Source: Pandoraea communis (GTDB taxonomy: Bacteria > Pseudomonadota > Gammaproteobacteria > Burkholderiales > Burkholderiaceae). From it: 64,000 nt of DNA. A program made the position numbers and the translations under genes. This document shows, piece by piece, positions 43,173 through 52,959 of this stretch. Location: assembly GCF_902459745.1 (NCBI RefSeq), contig NZ_CABPSJ010000007.1:62001-126000 (forward strand). The letters run 5' to 3'. Numbering within the stretch: position 1 is the stretch's first letter; each line of letters starts with the position of its first letter. The notes beneath the pieces are model-generated. The model had not been told where the DNA came from, searched no databases, and saw only the letters and a list, made by a program, of their open reading frames with translations.

Positions 43173-44045
43173 ATGTTTGATCTTTCACAAGCTTCAGATG
43201 TCCTTTCCATCGCCGGAACCGACCGGCCGGCCGGTAATGTTCGCACGCCGCCGCCGGCCGCCGCGCGCTCGCCGGTTTCCGATCTCAGTGCGATGCGTGA
43301 AGAGCGACTGCCCTTCATCGTCACCATCGCGGGGGACGAAGCGACATTACGCGACGCGGCGGCCATGCGTCAGGCCGCGTACGGACGTCATCTCCCCGAA
43401 CTCGCTGCCACATTGAGCGAGCCGGAGGCCAGCGATCGCGAGCCGGGCTCCATCGTGCTCGTGGCCCGCGCAAGGCTCGACGGCGCTGTGCTTGGAACGA
43501 TGCGCATTCAGACCAACCGTTATCAGACGCTGCATCTGGAGGACTCGGCGCCATTGCCGTCGTGGTTGGGCAACGCGGCGCTGGCTGAGGCGACACGTCT
43601 CGGCGTGGTGGCCGGGCCGGTAGGGCGCGTTGTCAAGACGGCGCTGTTCAAGGCGTTCTACCAGTATTGCGTGCTCTCCAACATCGACTGGATGGTGATT
43701 ACGGCGCGGCCGCCATTGCATCGGCAGTACGAAGCACTGATGTTCGTCGACGTGTTTCCGGGGCAAGACCTGATTCCGATGGCGCACGTGGGCGGCATCG
43801 GGCATCGCGTGCTGGCGCTGGACGTGGCGCAGGCCCGCACGCGCTGGCAGGCGGCGGGGCATCCGCTGTTTGCCTACATGTGCCTGACACATCACCCGGA
43901 CTTGCGGCTGGGGGGGCCGGGCGATGAGGGGGATATACGGGGTGCACTGCCGGGTGAAGCCAGTATTGACGCGCATCTGCGGGATTTATCTTTTGGTGCC
44001 GACGAGGTACGATGCGTAGCATCAGGCTTTAGCCTGACGGTGTAA
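43173..44045 (+). CDS. N-acyl amino acid synthase FeeM-like (GNAT/autoinducer-synthase fold) protein
   Basis: A 290-residue protein. The ATG at 43173 has AAGGAG 8 nt upstream (a GTG at 43164 overlaps the ribosome site). After a Pro/Ala-rich tail, the catalytic domain runs about 45-240: FIVTIAGDEATLRDAAAMRQ, AAYGRHLPELA, then VLVARARLDGAVLGTMRIQT, EATRLGVVAG, and LFKAFYQYCVLSNIDWMVIT. This is the layout of FeeM-like N-acyl amino acid synthases, which condense an acyl-ACP with an amino acid. The product is unknown. It is followed 218 bp later by a large GGDEF-EAL protein, suggesting control by cyclic di-GMP or joint regulation. Confidence 0.75.
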   Translation: MFDLSQASDVLSIAGTDRPAGNVRTPPPAAARSPVSDLSAMREERLPFIVTIAGDEATLRDAAAMRQAAYGRHLPELAATLSEPEASDREPGSIVLVARARLDGAVLGTMRIQTNRYQTLHLEDSAPLPSWLGNAALAEATRLGVVAGPVGRVVKTALFKAFYQYCVLSNIDWMVITARPPLHRQYEALMFVDVFPGQDLIPMAHVGGIGHRVLALDVAQARTRWQAAGHPLFAYMCLTHHPDLRLGGPGDEGDIRGALPGEASIDAHLRDLSFGADEVRCVASGFSLTV

Positions 44046-44263
44046 TGCCGTTATTCGAACTAACGTTATCCCGTCGTGCGCAGGCAGCGATTTTTGCGGC
44101 GACGGCGGTAACGCGCAGGACGGGCGAGAGACACCTGACCGTGCGGGCCGGAACACCGGCCGCACGGGACAGGGCCGGCCCGGCCGGCAAGGTGAGCCGA
44201 AATGCACGCCTTGTCCGGAAATCAAGGCGGGGGCGACCAACGAGATAAGGGCACAAGAGTCAT

Positions 44264-47200
44264 ATGGCGGGGGAACTCGGCAACGAGCGTGACGATCACG
44301 GCCGCACCAAGAACGATTTCGGCGATGAATTGGCCGAACTCACTGGCACGCGGCGCCGTTGGCGCGTTACTGCGCGAGTCGACGAACTTTTTCGCAGTAT
44401 TTCCCTGTACGCCGTTCCTGCGGCAATCATGTTGCTCTCGGGCATCGTGCTGATGTTCCAGGAGAGCCAGTACGCCGTGCGCGGCGCTACGCCGTTGAGC
44501 TTCCAGGCGCAGGGGGATGTTCCCGCAACGTTCGGTCCGCCGCTGGTGCAGGGCTCGCTCGAGCGTGCGCCGGTCGTTCAGCAATTCAGTACACATCTGT
44601 CCGAGGCGCCGGTCTGGTTTCGTGTAACCGTGCCGGAGGTGGGCGACGAGCAGAACACCGTCCTCGAATTCCCTTCGCGTCATGCGCAAACGCTTGCCTG
44701 TTGGCGCAATCCCGACGCAGCGGCCATCGGCCGCGCGGATCGAAGCGGGGTCAGCGGGGCGATCCAGGTGTCGAAGGCGGGCTTTGCCATCGACCTCGGG
44801 CATCTCGTCGCGCCCGTGACGCTCCTTTGCGAGGGCACGTTCTCGGGGCCGGCTCATCTTTCGCTGGTTGCCTGGCCGGCGTCTCAATTGCGCATCTCCG
44901 AAAGGGAGTTCCACCGCAGCAATGGCCTGCTCGAGGGCGGCCTGCTCACGCTCTCGGCATTCGTGCTGGTCACCGCCATCATCAATAAAGAATGGCTTTA
45001 TGTGCTCTTTGCAGCATGGTTGGTCGGTAATCTGCGGCTCGCGGCGAACTCGCTCGGCGCGGACACACAGTGGCTGGAACGCGCCATTCCGACCGACTGG
45101 GACGCCCTGGTGCGCAAAGCGACATTCGCCATTTACTACGTGCTCACCTATTCGCTTTTCACTCAGCTATTCAAGCGGGAACTGCGCCTTGTCGGCTTCC
45201 GATGGATGGTGATGGTGCTGCAATGGGCCGGTGTGGTGCTGTGCTGTGCAGCGATTGCCTTGCCGTATGCGCACTTCATCCCGGTGCTCTGGATGGTCGC
45301 TGCGCTGGGCATCGGAATCGTCCTGGTGCTGCTCGCTCGCATTCTCGTGCTGACGCGCTCGCGCGTCGCCATCTGGTATAGCGCCTCGTTGGCTATCGTT
45401 CTATTTGCCACGTTTTCCGAAGTGATCGCCGCCGCGTTCAATGCGCGTGCGTTGTCGTCCGCACTGAACAGTGTGACGGCGGCGCTGTTTTCGAGCCTCA
45501 TGGCGGCGCTGGCGATTGCCGAGCAGATGCGGGTGGAGCATCAGGGCAAACTCGAAGCGCAGGCTGAACTTCGCAATGCCTACGATGTGACGCCTGTCGG
45601 CCTTTTCACGCTCAACGATCAGGGCGTTTTCGTTCGGGGGAACGCCGCGTTGCACACGATGCTGGGCATTCCCAACACCGAAGGGCGGGCGTTCCGGTGG
45701 GATCAGTTCTTCGGCCAGAACACATGGCGCATGCTGCTCGACGTCGCCCAGCACAGCGAAGAATCGGAACTCGAAATCCTCTCGCTGCCGCGCGACGATG
45801 GCCGCACGAGCCGCTACCTCGTGAAGGCGATCTTCGCCAGCGGACGAATCGAAGGCTCGCTTCAGGACATCACCGAGCGGGCTCGCACGATGGAGCAACT
45901 CCGTTATCTGGCGGAGAACGACCCGCTTACGGGGGTATCGAACCGGCGTGGTATCGAGAAGTCGCTCGCCGAGGCGATCCGGACGTTGTCCGATGCGCGG
46001 CCGGCAGCGCTGGCGTATCTGGATCTCGACCGCTTCAAGCTCGTCAACGACCTGTTCGGTCACGCGGCGGGGGATGAAGTGCTGCGTCAGGCATGCGATC
46101 GCATGCGCGCGCGGCTGTCGGCGGATCAGAGCGTGGGACGCACCGGTGGCGACGAGTTCATCGTTGTCTTTCGCGATGCAACGATCAAGGAAGCCGCCGC
46201 AGTGGCGCGCCGGCTGGTCGACGCGATTTCCGGTGAGCCTTACCAGATCGGGGATCGCGCATTTCAGGTACGTGCGTCGGCCGGGGTGATCGAGCTGACG
46301 GCCGACATGCGGGTGCCGGACGCGATTTCGTCCGCCGACCGCGCCTGCCGCGAAGCGAAGAAGGGCCGCCGCGAACTGGTCGTCTATGAGCGCGGCGCTG
46401 CGGCATTCCGCGAGCGGTTGGCCGAGTTGCGGCTCATCGACGCACTCGATGCCGGACTCACGCCCAACACGCTGTTCCTCGAAATGCAACCGATCATGGA
46501 GATGGCGTCGCCCGGCGAGTCGCTCAACTTCGAGGTGCTGGTGCGCATGCGGGATTCGGACGGCAATATCGTGCCGGCCTCGCGCATCATCGGTGCGGCC
46601 GAGGAGAACGGCAGTATCGGCATGATCGACAAATGGGTGCTCACGAACACGCTTACCTGGATCGATCAGCATCGCGAGCAGCTCTCGAAGACACGGTTCG
46701 TGTGTGTGAATCTCTCGGGGGCATCGCTCAACGATGAGCATTTCGTGCGGGATATCTTTGCGACGCTGGCGGCCCACGAGCGCGCCGTCGGTTTGCTGTG
46801 TATCGAAATCACGGAAACCGTCGCGCTTCACGATCTCGACAATACGCGCCGTTTTGTCGACAGGATTCATCAATTGGGCGGGCGCATTGCGCTCGACGAT
46901 TTCGGCGCGGGGTTCAGTTCGTTTTCCTATCTGAAAGATCTCGCCGTCGATGCGATCAAGATCGACGGGGCCTTCGTCAAGAGCATGGCGGCGCACCCGG
47001 CCAATCTGGCGATCGTCGAAGCGATTGTGGCGCTGGCGAAGAATCTGGGAATTCGCAGCGTGGCGGAGTGGGTGGAGGATGCCGCGACGCTCGAAGCGCT
47101 GTCCGAACTCGGCGTCGATTATGTGCAGGGTTTCCTGATTGCCCGCCCGCAGACCCCCGAAGCGATTCTCGCCGCCGATTCCGCGGCAAGTTTTGTTCGT

Positions 47201-47281
47201 GATCCTCAATTGGCGTCGTTGCTGGTCGACTTGGGGCAGGCCTTTTACTCGCCCCCAAGCGGTCGTTCGGCACTGCACTGA
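44264..47281 (+). CDS. Membrane sensor protein with PAS-like, GGDEF and EAL domains
   Basis: A 1005-residue cyclic di-GMP enzyme. One helix (about 45-65) is followed by a periplasmic domain (66-215) and some seven to eight helices (about 225-420), a 7TMR-DISM-like layout. A PAS-like domain follows (AYDVTPVGLFTLNDQGVFVR onward). GGDEF is at 628-632 (RTGGDEF). The EAL domain has FEVLVRM (E757; EVL instead of EAL), ITETVALHD, DDFGAGFSS (D878/D879), AIKIDGAF and QGFLIARP, so the metal and base residues look complete. Either or both activities are possible. It lies 218 bp after the FeeM-like gene, same strand. Confidence 0.93.
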   Translation: MAGELGNERDDHGRTKNDFGDELAELTGTRRRWRVTARVDELFRSISLYAVPAAIMLLSGIVLMFQESQYAVRGATPLSFQAQGDVPATFGPPLVQGSLERAPVVQQFSTHLSEAPVWFRVTVPEVGDEQNTVLEFPSRHAQTLACWRNPDAAAIGRADRSGVSGAIQVSKAGFAIDLGHLVAPVTLLCEGTFSGPAHLSLVAWPASQLRISEREFHRSNGLLEGGLLTLSAFVLVTAIINKEWLYVLFAAWLVGNLRLAANSLGADTQWLERAIPTDWDALVRKATFAIYYVLTYSLFTQLFKRELRLVGFRWMVMVLQWAGVVLCCAAIALPYAHFIPVLWMVAALGIGIVLVLLARILVLTRSRVAIWYSASLAIVLFATFSEVIAAAFNARALSSALNSVTAALFSSLMAALAIAEQMRVEHQGKLEAQAELRNAYDVTPVGLFTLNDQGVFVRGNAALHTMLGIPNTEGRAFRWDQFFGQNTWRMLLDVAQHSEESELEILSLPRDDGRTSRYLVKAIFASGRIEGSLQDITERARTMEQLRYLAENDPLTGVSNRRGIEKSLAEAIRTLSDARPAALAYLDLDRFKLVNDLFGHAAGDEVLRQACDRMRARLSADQSVGRTGGDEFIVVFRDATIKEAAAVARRLVDAISGEPYQIGDRAFQVRASAGVIELTADMRVPDAISSADRACREAKKGRRELVVYERGAAAFRERLAELRLIDALDAGLTPNTLFLEMQPIMEMASPGESLNFEVLVRMRDSDGNIVPASRIIGAAEENGSIGMIDKWVLTNTLTWIDQHREQLSKTRFVCVNLSGASLNDEHFVRDIFATLAAHERAVGLLCIEITETVALHDLDNTRRFVDRIHQLGGRIALDDFGAGFSSFSYLKDLAVDAIKIDGAFVKSMAAHPANLAIVEAIVALAKNLGIRSVAEWVEDAATLEALSELGVDYVQGFLIARPQTPEAILAADSAASFVRDPQLASLLVDLGQAFYSPPSGRSALH

Positions 47282-47751
47282 ACCGCCGGCCGGGTTCACG
47301 GCGGCATGCCAACGACCCGGCAAAAGCCACATCAATCGACGATCGGGGCTGTGCATTGTCTGCATTTGCCACAATGCTTCGTTTCTCGCCGGACTTCGTT
47401 TCATCCCCTGTCTTCCCGTGCGCGATGCGCTCGAAACCCGCATGAATAGGGCGTTTCGACGTCAGGCACTTTCTTTTTTTGCGTCATCGAGACGTAACTC
47501 GACGTAAGAATTCCAATTGGAATAAATGCTGTCCTTGGCGAAGCCGAGGTGGCAGAATTGGTTTGTCGACGTGATGGAGCCATGCCTCCATTCGCCGGTG
47601 GGTCGTTTCCGCGTCTTGGGGAAAATCGCGGAGTTCGATATAGCTCGCCGGCGCTCGGTAAGGACAGACACGCGACATGAACGGGGTTAGGGCCGCACGT
47701 ATCCACAAGGTGCGCTCGGCGCAATCAGATAGCCTAACCAGAACAACGACA
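47282..47751. other. 470-bp stretch without a supported gene
   Basis: Lies between the GGDEF-EAL gene and a putative LPS-core gene. Short frames on both strands show no recognisable family. It contains a perfect 14-bp palindrome at 47510-47523 and a T-run near 47473-47480. Base composition is less G+C-rich than the neighbours. Confidence 0.45.
47510..47523. repeat. Perfect 14-bp palindrome
   Basis: ATTCCAATTGGAAT, in the AT-richer middle of a 470-bp gene-free stretch, about 230 bp ahead of the LPS-core-like gene. It may be a protein-binding site; no regulator is suggested. Confidence 0.4.
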
Positions 47752-48774
47752 ATGATTTCGACGCTTCTCAAACTCGTGTACCGTCACAGCCATACGGCGA
47801 CGTGGCGGCACAACGAACGGCTGTGGCCGCATGCAGGTGTCGAGCGCGACGCCATGGGTGTCATCGAACGCTTTACCTGGCGCGGACGTCATGTGCCGCT
47901 TGCCCGGCGCACCGAATTGCAGCGCCTGCGCCGGTTGCCTTGCCACATCGTCGCCAGCGGGCCTTCGGTCGCGGACATCGATTACGACGCGCTGCCGATG
48001 CATCACGTCATGGGTGTGAACGGCGCCATTGCGCTGGCCAACGCCGCGCCGGTCAAATTCAACTTCTATTGCATTCTCGACGCCGGTTTCGTGCGCCAGC
48101 GCCCGGATCTGGCGCGTCGTATCGTGGCGCACGATCTGGTGTTGTTCGTCACGCCGGTGGTACTCGCGCGTTTGCTGGAGATGTTCCCGATGTCGGCTTT
48201 CGGCTGCCGGTTCTACCTCGTGGACGACATCTTCAAGCGCGCAATGGAAGCCGCCAGCACGCCCGAGGCATTGCGAGCGAACCCGCGAGTCGCCGCCAGC
48301 GCTGCATTTCTGGGGGCAAACAGCCGGATGGGATTCAGCTTCGACATCGATAACGGGTTTTTCCATGGCGGCACCGTGGCGTATTTGGCGCTTCAGGTCG
48401 CCACCTGGCTAGGCTTTACCCAGATGTACCTTCATGGTGTGGATTTGCGTGCCGCTTCGCAGACACCGCGCTTTTACGAGACGATGCAGACCCGTGCACC
48501 GACGCGGCTGGATGCCGAGTTTGCCAGCCTGATCGAGCCGTCGTTCCGTCATGCGGCCGAGGTTTTGCGGGCACGCGGTGTGCGTGTCGAGAACCTGTCG
48601 CGCGCCAGCGCGCTGGGCGACGATATCTTCGAGAAGGTCGACTGGCGTTCGCTTCGCCGCCGAAACCTGAGCCTCGTCGTGCCGGACAACGCCGAGCAGG
48701 CAGCCTCTGTTGGGAGCCTTGTCGTCGAGGCGTCGCTGGCGCCACGTCCGACGGGCACGCACGGCCACGCCTGA
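47752..48774 (+). CDS. Putative lipopolysaccharide core/WaaZ-like protein
   Basis: A 340-residue cytoplasmic protein starting MISTLLKLVYRHSHTATWRH. The ribosome site is weak. CHIVASGPSVADIDYDALPM (about 77-96), then VMGVNGAIAL and FYCILDAGFVRQRPDLARRI, follow the 'GxGPSL...D...xGxN' pattern of DUF115/WaaZ-like proteins linked to surface glycan assembly. FFHGGTVAYLALQVATWLGF and MYLHGVDLRAAS come later and fit that family. A Kdo- or sugar-transfer role in LPS core is suggested by family only; no LPS genes are adjacent. Confidence 0.5.
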   Translation: MISTLLKLVYRHSHTATWRHNERLWPHAGVERDAMGVIERFTWRGRHVPLARRTELQRLRRLPCHIVASGPSVADIDYDALPMHHVMGVNGAIALANAAPVKFNFYCILDAGFVRQRPDLARRIVAHDLVLFVTPVVLARLLEMFPMSAFGCRFYLVDDIFKRAMEAASTPEALRANPRVAASAAFLGANSRMGFSFDIDNGFFHGGTVAYLALQVATWLGFTQMYLHGVDLRAASQTPRFYETMQTRAPTRLDAEFASLIEPSFRHAAEVLRARGVRVENLSRASALGDDIFEKVDWRSLRRRNLSLVVPDNAEQAASVGSLVVEASLAPRPTGTHGHA

Positions 48775-48872
48775 TTCGCCGCCCGGGAGCGAAAGACCCT
48801 GCCGGCAGGCCCGCCACACGGTGGTCTACCTGCTACAATCGCACTCCGGGTTTTCCTGAAGCATGAGCGATT

Positions 48873-51800
48873 ATGGGGTTTGGCTGGTTCGGACTGTCGA
48901 CGTTTTGGTTACTGGCATTGTGCTGGCCTGGCGTACGGGGTCTGCTTGGCGGTGAGATACGAATCTTCGGCCCCGGCACACTCCGTATGTTGCTCGGCGT
49001 GCCGCTCGCGATGGTGTCGAGCGCCACGCTTGCCGCGCTGACGGGTGACAACATCACTGCCGGCGGCAGCGTCGGCCAATCCCTCTCTCACGCGCTGCAC
49101 GTCGCGCTGGGCGGCACGCTTGCGATGGCCGTCGCAGGCGTCGTTCTCCTCTTTTCGCTTCCGCTGGTCTTCGGAACCACCTGGTGGGGGATGTTTTCGC
49201 GCGGCAAACCTGCCGATGACGATGCTGACGAGCCCACCTACGAATCGCGCTTCGACGGCGGCGGACGTGAGCCTGCGAGGGGGCTGTCACAGATGTCGTT
49301 CGACACGAGCGAACGCGGCGAGCGCTTCACGCCCACGCTTGGGCAAGGGCATCACAACGTCGGCAGCCTGACGGAAGAACCAGTGCCGCGTCGCCGTGGT
49401 CTCGCGGCGCAACCGCGCTGGAAGCTCTCGGACGAGGAACGTGCACGTCTCGATGCCATGCAACCGCCGCCGTTGACGGCACGCGGTGCACCGCGCACGG
49501 AGCCCTCGTTTGCGAGTGGCGCGGGAGGTCGTCCGGCAGGCAAGGGCACTTCGGTGGGGCGTGCAGGTGCGGGCACCGCCGCGACGGTGGCCGCCACTAC
49601 GGCGGGGAGTGCGGCGGCTGGGGTACGCCCTGTCTTGCCGCGCGGCGCTTACGCGTCCGGTCCGAGCCGTGGCGATACGCTGCGCATGACCGAGTTCGTA
49701 CGTGCCGAGCCGGGCCTGCCGTCCCGTGAGACGCGCGGGACATCGCAGGCGGGTCCGCGACCCGCACCCATGCCATCCAGGGCTCCGGTGACATCTGCAT
49801 CGTCGGCTGCGCCCCTCGATCCGCTGCACTCGACGTCGATTCCCGGCGCGACGGGCTATCGCCGTCCCGTGGGCATGGCACCGGCGCATTTGCGCGGCAC
49901 GATTGTGCATAGCCCCTTCCGCAAGCCGCAACTCGGGCTCGAAGATATTCCACCGCGTGGCGCTCCACCTGTCGTGCCGGCCTCGAAGGGGGCTAACGTG
50001 TCCGCCGTCAATCGCACCTCTGCCGACGCTGCCGCACCGATGAGCCCGCCTGCGGCACCTACGTCGCCAGCACCGTCTGCCGCGCCGCCGGGCGATGCTG
50101 CAAGTCCCGACGCGCCGATGATCCGTGGCGCCGCGCTGTGGTCTGCGAGCGATGCGGCGACACCGCTGTCCGCCGGACTCTCTGAATTCTCGCCCGTCGA
50201 TCTGTCGGCAAAAGACGTTGACGTCGCGCCTGAGGAAGTGTTGCCGGCCGGTCCGACGCCGGAAATGCTCGCGCAGCAAGAGGCGGCGCGCGCTGCTGAG
50301 CAGGCGCGCATCGCTGCCCTCGCGGCGTTGCGCGACGAGGCGCAAGCCTTGCTGCGCGATTTACGTCAATGGTCCGCTTCCGATTCGCCCGATGCGGTGA
50401 ATGTCCCCACGCCGGCACCGGTGATGCCTGCGACCGCTGCCGATCATCAGGAAGGTGCCGCCGTGAGCGATAATCGCGTCGCGGACGAAGCGACGGACGC
50501 CAGCGCACCTGCCGAGGCTCCCGTCGCCATTGCCGAGGCACAGCCTGCACGGGATATCGCGGACGAACTGCAACCGGCGGCACGGCTCGCGGACACGACC
50601 GGTGCGGCACTCGTCGAGCCGATCTCGATGCCTGCCTCGGTGGCTGCCGCATCACCGCGCCCATTTATTTTTGCAGATGTTCTGGCGAGTGTCGAAGTGC
50701 CCGATGTGCCCGATGTGCCCGATGCGCCGATCCATGCGTTGCTCAATGCGCCGGTCGCCGAGCCGTCCGAGGTGTCGGCAGATCAGGCGGAAGCCTCTCT
50801 GCCCGTCGATGCACCGGCCACTGCGCAGACGCTGGAACCGTCGTCGAAACCCCATTACGTCTTGCGTGCCGATGGCACTTGGGCGCGCACTGACGAGGCG
50901 TTACAAGCGCACGACGATGCAGCATCTCTCGCACCGACGGCATCCGTATCTCCCGTCGTCGCCGTGCCTGCCATCCCGACGTTCGCAGCATCGGCGCCGT
51001 TCGCCGTGACGCGTCCGGTTGAGCCGCCAGCCGCCAGCTTCTCGGCCGATACGCCGTACGCATTGCCGGCCCCGCGCATTGCCATCGATTACGATCTGCC
51101 ATCGCTCGATCTTTTGTCGCCAGCGACTGCGCAGGACGTCGCCAACGTCGTCTCCGACGAGGCACTCGCCGCAGTGGGGCAGTTGATCGAGCAGCGGCTG
51201 GCCGAATTCAAGGTGCCGGTGACGGTCGTTGGCGCATCGGCGGGGCCGGTGATCACGCGCTTCGAAGTCGAACCGGCGGTGGGGGTGCGCGGCGCGCAGG
51301 TGGTCGGTCTCATGAAGGATCTGGCGCGTGCGCTGGGCGTGAGTTCGATCCGGGTGGTCGAAACGATTCCGGGCAAGACCTGCATGGGGCTGGAACTGCC
51401 GAACGCGCGGCGGCAAATGATTCGCCTGTCGGAGATCCTGACGGCCCCGGTGTTCGACACGCATCGCTCGTCCCTTGCGCTTGCCATGGGCAAGGACATC
51501 ACGGGCGAGCCCGTCGTGGCCGACCTGGCACGCGCACCGCACCTGCTGGTGGCGGGCACGACCGGCTCGGGCAAATCGGTGGCCGTCAACGCGATGATTC
51601 TGTCGCTGCTCTACAAGGCGACGCCGGACGACGTGCGGCTCATCATGATCGACCCGAAGATGCTGGAGCTGTCCGTCTATGGCGGCATTCCGCATTTGCT
51701 CGCCCCGGTCGTCACCGACATGAAGCAGGCTGCGCATGCCCTGAATTGGTGCGTTGGCGAGATGGAAAAGCGCTACCGCCTGATGTCCGCACTCGGCGTG

Positions 51801-52568
51801 CGCAATCTGGCCGGCTACAACGAGAAAATCGACGCCGCCCAAGCGGCGGGCAAGAAGGTCAGCAATCCGTTCTCGCTGACCCCCGACGCACCGGAGCCGC
51901 TGGACCGTCTGCCGTTCATCGTGGTGGTTATCGACGAGTTGGCGGATCTCATGATGGTTGCGGGCAAGAAGATCGAAGAGCTGATCGCCCGGCTTGCGCA
52001 GAAGGCGCGTGCGGCGGGAATTCATCTGATTCTCGCCACCCAGCGGCCTTCGGTCGACGTCATTACGGGCCTCATCAAAGCGAACATTCCGACGCGTGTC
52101 GCGTTTCAGGTGTCGTCGAAGATCGATTCGCGCACGATTCTCGACCAGATGGGGGCGGAATCGTTGTTGGGGCAGGGCGATATGCTGTTCCTGCCGCCGG
52201 GCACGGGCTATCCGCAGCGCGTGCACGGCGCGTTCGTCGCCGACGACGAGGTGCACCGTGTCGTCCAGCACTGGCAGCAGTACGGCGAGCCCGAATATGA
52301 CGAAACGATTCTCGCGGGTGACCCGGGCGATGCGGCCTCGGCCGACCTGTTCGGCGAGTCGGCAGGCGATGCCGAAGCCGACCCGCTCTACGACGAGGCG
52401 GCGGCATTCGTGCTGAACTCGCGCCGGGCGTCGATCTCGGCGGTGCAACGGCAATTGCGCATCGGCTACAACCGCGCAGCACGCCTCATCGAGCAGATGG
52501 AGGCCGCTGGACTGGTCAGCCCGATGGGGCGGAACGGCACACGCGAAGTGGTTGCGCCGGGCGACTAA
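48873..52568 (+). CDS. ftsK: FtsK/SpoIIIE-type DNA translocase with very long linker
   Basis: A 1231-residue hexameric motor that moves chromosomal DNA at the division septum. An in-frame TGA at 48864 fixes the N-terminal limit. The membrane part is short, with about three hydrophobic segments within residues 6-108. Residues about 110-720 are a low-complexity Ala/Pro/Ser/Thr linker with acidic tracts. The motor follows: [20 protein letters not shown], Walker A GTTGSGKS (895-902), Walker [15 protein letters not shown] near 1015, and [20 protein letters not shown]. The C-terminal gamma winged helix ([20 protein letters not shown]) should recognise KOPS. A TACAAT box lies at 48834-48839. Burkholderiales often carry two FtsK proteins; this may be the second. 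Confidence 0.92.
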   Translation: MGFGWFGLSTFWLLALCWPGVRGLLGGEIRIFGPGTLRMLLGVPLAMVSSATLAALTGDNITAGGSVGQSLSHALHVALGGTLAMAVAGVVLLFSLPLVFGTTWWGMFSRGKPADDDADEPTYESRFDGGGREPARGLSQMSFDTSERGERFTPTLGQGHHNVGSLTEEPVPRRRGLAAQPRWKLSDEERARLDAMQPPPLTARGAPRTEPSFASGAGGRPAGKGTSVGRAGAGTAATVAATTAGSAAAGVRPVLPRGAYASGPSRGDTLRMTEFVRAEPGLPSRETRGTSQAGPRPAPMPSRAPVTSASSAAPLDPLHSTSIPGATGYRRPVGMAPAHLRGTIVHSPFRKPQLGLEDIPPRGAPPVVPASKGANVSAVNRTSADAAAPMSPPAAPTSPAPSAAPPGDAASPDAPMIRGAALWSASDAATPLSAGLSEFSPVDLSAKDVDVAPEEVLPAGPTPEMLAQQEAARAAEQARIAALAALRDEAQALLRDLRQWSASDSPDAVNVPTPAPVMPATAADHQEGAAVSDNRVADEATDASAPAEAPVAIAEAQPARDIADELQPAARLADTTGAALVEPISMPASVAAASPRPFIFADVLASVEVPDVPDVPDAPIHALLNAPVAEPSEVSADQAEASLPVDAPATAQTLEPSSKPHYVLRADGTWARTDEALQAHDDAASLAPTASVSPVVAVPAIPTFAASAPFAVTRPVEPPAASFSADTPYALPAPRIAIDYDLPSLDLLSPATAQDVANVVSDEALAAVGQLIEQRLAEFKVPVTVVGASAGPVITRFEVEPAVGVRGAQVVGLMKDLARALGVSSIRVVETIPGKTCMGLELPNARRQMIRLSEILTAPVFDTHRSSLALAMGKDITGEPVVADLARAPHLLVAGTTGSGKSVAVNAMILSLLYKATPDDVRLIMIDPKMLELSVYGGIPHLLAPVVTDMKQAAHALNWCVGEMEKRYRLMSALGVRNLAGYNEKIDAAQAAGKKVSNPFSLTPDAPEPLDRLPFIVVVIDELADLMMVAGKKIEELIARLAQKARAAGIHLILATQRPSVDVITGLIKANIPTRVAFQVSSKIDSRTILDQMGAESLLGQGDMLFLPPGTGYPQRVHGAFVADDEVHRVVQHWQQYGEPEYDETILAGDPGDAASADLFGESAGDAEADPLYDEAAAFVLNSRRASISAVQRQLRIGYNRAARLIEQMEAAGLVSPMGRNGTREVVAPGD

Positions 52569-52959
52569 TCGCCGTCGCTTACATCTGCCTTACGACCTGT
52601 CTCCCGAGTCGAACTCTTTCGCACTCCGTGCCGATGTCCCGACACGCGCCATACATGGCGCGCGCCGCAAAACCCCTTGAAAACCCGCGTCAAATGGCGA
52701 TAACGGGGCGCAAACCCGCGCCCCCGTAGGGGTATTCCCGCCTTTGCGGGCGAAACTCAGCGATCACATAATCGGCGCGCTAGGTTAGTCGTTCGAAGCG
52801 TGCTTTACGGTATCGCCCTGACACGAATTACAAGACCGGGGCGATGCGGCGGGAGAGAGACAACTCGTGATTCGCGCATTCCACGGCAGGGCCTGCGGCA
52901 TCAGGAAATCGCAGCACAAAAGCGTCATATCGAAACGCATCGCACCGAAGGAGACCCTT
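52569..52959. other. 391-bp gene-free leader of the liv operon
   Basis: Between ftsK and the liv binding-protein gene. It holds an inverted repeat at 52645-52662, a small CCCGC-CTTT-GCGGG hairpin at 52737-52750 and the ribosome site GAAGGAGA (52948-52955). One of the hairpins may end the ftsK transcript. No small gene is supported. Confidence 0.5.
52645..52662. repeat. 8-bp inverted repeat after ftsK
   Basis: CGCGCCAT and ATGGCGCG around AC, 77 bp after the ftsK stop. There is no T-run, so its role is unclear. Confidence 0.45.

Noticed and set aside
45401-47443. 680-codon minus-strand frame opposite the GGDEF-EAL gene
   Set aside because: Same cause: third-position G+C in the true gene removes stops on the opposite strand.
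47484-47771. Minus-strand frame of 95 codons in the gap before the LPS-core-like gene
   Set aside because: No recognisable motif and it overlaps the start of the plus-strand gene; two other frames of similar length cross the same gap.
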